NCBI GenBank assembly: GCA_964485345.1
Contig: CAZAJB010000096.1
Span: 1-7,566, forward strand
Source: UBA5420 sp964485345
Lineage (GTDB): Bacteria; Bacillota; Limnochordia; Darwinibacteriales; Darwinibacteriaceae
Reading direction: 5' to 3'
Length of the DNA: 7,566 nt
Shown: piece by piece, positions 5,737-7,566 of the stretch
Numbering within the stretch: position 1 is the stretch's first letter
How the letters are laid out: every line of letters starts with the position of its first letter
Notes under the pieces: generated by a model
Databases searched by the model: none
What the model was told of the DNA's origin: nothing
The model's input: only the letters and a program-made list of their open reading frames with translations
Program-made: the position numbers and the translations under genes

Positions 5737-6231
5737 CTAAAATGGGAGTTCTGCATCATTGCCACTATCTTCACCCGTTATTTCTAGGTATTGCTTGAAG
5801 TAAATAGTTGTAAAACCATCTCTCGCAACCTTTTCGACCACCAACTGTACGCCTTGGAGTTCAGAGGGATTTGATAAAGCTTGTTCGAGGCTGGTAGGAT
5901 AATAGTTACAAAAGGCCAGGTCACGCTTAAAATACGCCACGGAATTTTCTGTGCTAAAAACCGAGTTCTTGAAAAGCATCTGACCTTCATAGGGACCATC
6001 CGTTATCCTAAGCCACCAAGCTAGCTTCGGATTTCCAGCCTGCGTCTCACCCTTAACTGTTTTTTCTATCGCCACCTCGTACAATCCATCAGGAACTACC
6101 CCATCCGCCGGTACATCGCTAAACATTGCTTCAAGTCTGTCCATATCGTAAACACCTTCGCTTTCTTCCTTCACCCCATTCACTGGGGGTTTGATGTTTC
6201 TCTTAATGTTTTTCTTGGGCTGGCTGTTCAT
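5737..6231 (-). CDS. DUF669-like putative ssDNA-binding protein with SSB-type acidic tip
   Basis: Probably coats single-stranded DNA during element replication or recombination. From the ATG at 6240 there are 167 residues. About 50-92 (GLYEVAIEKTVKGETQAGNP, LRITDGPYEGQMLF) fit the DUF669 phage family: a strand, a short insert, then DGPYEG leading into the next strand, as in an OB-like fold. The last residues, GEDSGNDAELPF, copy the acidic Asp/Glu-rich tail ending in Pro-Phe of bacterial SSB (DDDIPF-type), which binds partner proteins. The N-terminal 30 residues are basic and likely disordered. The site GAGGAGG is one base from the first ATG but 10 from ATG 6231, so I choose 6231 (164 aa). It is first in the replication operon. 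The family call is by pattern, not by search. Confidence 0.75.
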   Translation of the reverse strand: MNSQPKKNIKRNIKPPVNGVKEESEGVYDMDRLEAMFSDVPADGVVPDGLYEVAIEKTVKGETQAGNPKLAWWLRITDGPYEGQMLFKNSVFSTENSVAYFKRDLAFCNYYPTSLEQALSNPSELQGVQLVVEKVARDGFTTIYFKQYLEITGEDSGNDAELPF

Positions 6232-6429
6232 AAGAACCATACCTCCTCGTATTAGTCAGGGCTCGCCGCATCGGGGTACCTAGCTGCTCCCGTCGCTACG
6301 CCTCCGCCTACCCAAAAAGGGCAGGGTTGTGCAGACGCCTGTATGCGATTAGCGATACGGGTCCTGCTAATGTATTGTTCATGTCTGATATCTTTTAGAA
6401 ACTTAGAATGGGTCATTGTATGGTTTTCC

Positions 6430-6459
6430 TTGCCATTTACAGTCATTTTAAGATAGAAT
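6430..6459 (+). promoter_or_regulatory. Promoter for the zinc-ribbon gene
   Basis: TTGCCA (6430-6435) and TAGAAT (6454-6459) each match the sigma-A consensus at 5 of 6 positions with an 18-base spacer. Transcription would start near 6466, about 40 bases before the gene. Confidence 0.6.
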
Positions 6460-6491
6460 GAAGACATAATCTAAATAATATTAATGGGTTA

Positions 6492-6498
6492 GAGGGGG
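6492..6498 (+). promoter_or_regulatory. Ribosome binding site for the TTG-started zinc-ribbon gene
   Basis: GAGGGGG lies 9 bases before a TTG (6508-6510), making the rare start credible. The same bases form a degenerate 9-base-phased half-site pair on the minus strand (ACCCCC-TCT-AACCCA, 6485-6499), so binding by the iteron factor could block this gene. That is only a suggestion. Confidence 0.5.
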
Positions 6499-6507
6499 TA
6501 ATCATCC

Positions 6508-7131
6508 TTGAAGGAACTACTACATGAGCTTCAAATACCTTATCCGTGGAATGTGCAGCACATACAGCACCGGCAAAAAAAGATAGTGGTTGAGCTAGGT
6601 AGAGCTAGTGTACCCTACGACTGCCCAAAATGCGGAAAGAACGCTAGCGTGTACGACACCAAAGCCCGGACCTGGCGGCACACAAACCTCATGAACTGCA
6701 GAATAGAACTGATCGCCGATATACCGAGGGTTGAATGCTCAACATGTGGTATGCACACGATTGTGGTCCCCTGGGCATATCTTAGATCGAGAAATAGTAT
6801 CATGTTTGAACTGTGGGTTTACAAGAACTATCTGTTTTGGGGTGGTGACAACATTCAGCAACTATCAAAATGGATCGATTATCATCCCCCGAGTATCGAA
6901 CGAATTGGGAAACACTACCAGCGGCAAGAGTGCCTCAAAGAACTGATAGATGATCTGTGGGTCGATTCGCAATTTTTTGCTTCAGTTGATCCCGAAAGCA
7001 TCTTGCCGACAAGTGCAGTAGAACAAATCAGGGAATCCAAGAGCGTGCAACGAAGTCCTAGCCAAAAGAAAAGAATATCCCTAGGCAGGGGCCGCTACGA
7101 AGAAGAGTACGATGATGATTGCATGTTTTGA
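6508..7131 (+). CDS. Stand-alone ISL3-type zinc-ribbon/HTH protein (transposase-derived)
   Basis: A 207-residue protein with the N-terminal DNA-binding half of ISL3-family transposases. Residues 37-80 form the zinc ribbon (CPKC at 39-42 and CSTC at 77-80, with YDTKARTWRHTNL between). About 112-137 (DNIQQLSKWIDYHPPSIERI) is a helix-turn-helix. The catalytic DDE domain of about 250 residues is absent, and no trace of it follows in the downstream DNA. The frame instead ends in its own tail, basic (SPSQKKRISLGRGR) then acidic (YEEEYDDD). With a good promoter, ribosome binding site and terminator, this looks like a maintained gene, perhaps a domesticated DNA-binding regulator, rather than a broken insertion sequence. 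No insertion-sequence end repeats are apparent. The natural target is unknown. Confidence 0.8.
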   Translation: MKELLHELQIPYPWNVQHIQHRQKKIVVELGRASVPYDCPKCGKNASVYDTKARTWRHTNLMNCRIELIADIPRVECSTCGMHTIVVPWAYLRSRNSIMFELWVYKNYLFWGGDNIQQLSKWIDYHPPSIERIGKHYQRQECLKELIDDLWVDSQFFASVDPESILPTSAVEQIRESKSVQRSPSQKKRISLGRGRYEEEYDDDCMF

Positions 7132-7171
7132 TACTAATCAAATCAAACCGCAATTCCCCCGTAACAGCAAA

Positions 7172-7212
7172 ACCTCTTACCCGATTGATACTAGGTAAGA
7201 GGTCTATTTTTT
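7172..7212 (+). terminator. Rho-independent terminator after the zinc-ribbon gene
   Basis: ACCTCTTACC (7172-7181) and GGTAAGAGGT (7194-7203) form a 10-bp perfect stem with a 12-base loop, followed by a T6 run (7207-7212). It lies 40 bases after the stop codon. On the minus strand the stem is followed by TTTT only, so it may also act weakly on the convergent gene. Confidence 0.85.
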
Positions 7213-7220
7213 GTTCGACA

Positions 7221-7236
7221 GCAGGCTAAACCCTGC
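7221..7236. repeat. Short hairpin in the convergent gap
   Basis: GCAGG (7221-7225) pairs with CCTGC (7232-7236) around 6 bases. It directly follows the stop of the minus-strand gene at 7247 but has no T-run of its own on that side. Confidence 0.3.
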
Positions 7237-7246
7237 CTAGCTGTTA

Positions 7247-7566
7247 CTATTCATCAGCGTTTTCTTGGGACAATCCAAATTTCCGTTTCAGGTGATCCTC
7301 CACGGCCTCATTTACACAACGTGTGATCGAAGGGATCTGCCCCTTGGCCAGCAGGGAACGAAGATACCTATTATTGTCTACGGTCAAATAACCCGTCCAG
7401 CGCACGTGATTCTCATCGAACTTAGCATTCACCCGTAGCGGAGCAGCCTCCGAAGTGGAAACTTTCCGCTTTGGCCTCACTTTCTGTACCGTTTCGGCAA
7501 AATTACTTGGCGAATCTACCGACGGTTTTGCTTTCACCTTGACTCTTTGCTTTGGTTTTGGTAAAC
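7247..7566 (-). CDS. Partial ribbon-helix-helix-like DNA-binding protein, possible partition protein
   Basis: The frame is open from the window edge; a GTG at 7537 has no convincing ribosome binding site and the codons before it (LPKPKQRVK) continue the same basic character, so the N-terminus is probably outside the window. About 105 residues are visible. The N-terminal half is Lys/Pro/Ser-rich and likely disordered. The C-terminal part (GYLTVDNNRYLRSLLAKG, then PSITRCVNEAVEDHLKRK) has the strand-helix-helix order of ribbon-helix-helix proteins such as ParG and CopG. A disordered basic tail followed by such a fold is how ParG-type centromere-binding partners of ParA look. If so, a ParA-like gene should lie beyond position 7566. 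A repressor role is an alternative. Confidence 0.65.
   Translation of the reverse strand, partial: LPKPKQRVKVKAKPSVDSPSNFAETVQKVRPKRKVSTSEAAPLRVNAKFDENHVRWTGYLTVDNNRYLRSLLAKGQIPSITRCVNEAVEDHLKRKFGLSQENADE

Larger units (their letters stand above)
6241..6507. other. Divergent promoter region with GC-rich leader
   Basis: These 267 bases separate the minus-strand replication operon from the plus-strand zinc-ribbon gene. The half next to the operon (6255-6340) is clearly GC-rich and holds a hairpin (6307-6325, CCTGCCC-TTTTT-GGGTAGG in the minus transcript, one G-U pair). The other half is AT-rich and holds the plus-strand promoter. A minus-strand open frame (6252-6467, best start near 6416, 54 residues) ends 8 bases before the ribosome binding site of the next gene. 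It has a weak start and an uncharacteristic Gly/Ala-rich C-terminus, so I do not call it a gene. Confidence 0.4.

Noticed and set aside
5679..5774. N-terminal extension of the primase from GTG 5774
   Set aside because: Weak ribosome binding site, low-complexity peptide, overlap with the upstream gene and a hairpin inside; kept only as an alternative start.
6252..6467. A 71-residue minus-strand reading frame before the DUF669-like gene
   Set aside because: Weak start signals, a C-terminus read from a GC-rich structured segment, and no recognisable fold; its end close to the next ribosome binding site is the only point in its favour.
6441..6475. Palindromic operator in the divergent promoter (TTAAGAT ... 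ATCTAA)
   Set aside because: Only a short imperfect symmetry in AT-rich DNA, easily due to chance.

Overview
The window looks like the replication and maintenance region of a mobile element (plasmid, phage-plasmid or integrative element) from a Gram-positive, probably clostridial (Firmicutes) host. The strong AGGAGG-type ribosome binding sites, GTG/TTG starts and mixed GC content fit this, but the genus cannot be fixed from sequence alone. No rRNA, tRNA or CRISPR array is visible.

Layout. A truncated small gene with a possible helix-turn-helix (1-186, minus) is followed by a complete tyrosine recombinase (274-1131, minus). A gene-free stretch (1141-1694), a frameshifted and truncated remnant of a second integrase (1695-2037, minus), a small possible winged-helix gene (2150-2398, minus) and a second gene-free stretch (2408-2935) come next. 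Then there is a minus-strand replication operon, read from 6231 down to 2936: a DUF669-like putative ssDNA-binding protein with an SSB-like C-terminal tip, an archaeo-eukaryotic-type primase (AEP) protein, and a P4/D5-family helicase. Across a roughly 270-base divergent promoter region lies a plus-strand gene (6508-7131) that keeps only the zinc-ribbon and helix-turn-helix parts of an ISL3-family transposase; it has its own promoter and terminator. The window ends in a minus-strand gene, cut at its 5' end, whose C-terminus looks like a ribbon-helix-helix DNA-binding (ParG/CopG-like) domain.

The most notable signal is non-coding. The two gene-free stretches hold a family of short G/C-strand-biased half-sites (consensus RCCMCC) paired head-to-tail at an exact 9-base period (RCCMCC-N3-RCCMCC). 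Most of the pairs are themselves arranged as inverted repeats, a minus-strand pair followed by a plus-strand pair. Two units (1352-1466 and 2678-2791) look like diverged copies of one element of about 115 bp. The closest known analogue is phage P4, whose alpha primase-helicase binds iterons in two separate cis regions, ori and crr. I propose that the arrays are the origin or replication-control sites of this split primase/helicase module. The binding protein could be the helicase, the primase, the small winged-helix-like protein or the zinc-ribbon protein; the sequence does not decide between them.

Working model: the AEP protein primes, the D5/P4 helicase unwinds at the iteron arrays, the DUF669-like protein coats single strands, the ribbon-helix-helix protein may serve partition, and the recombinase integrates or resolves the element.
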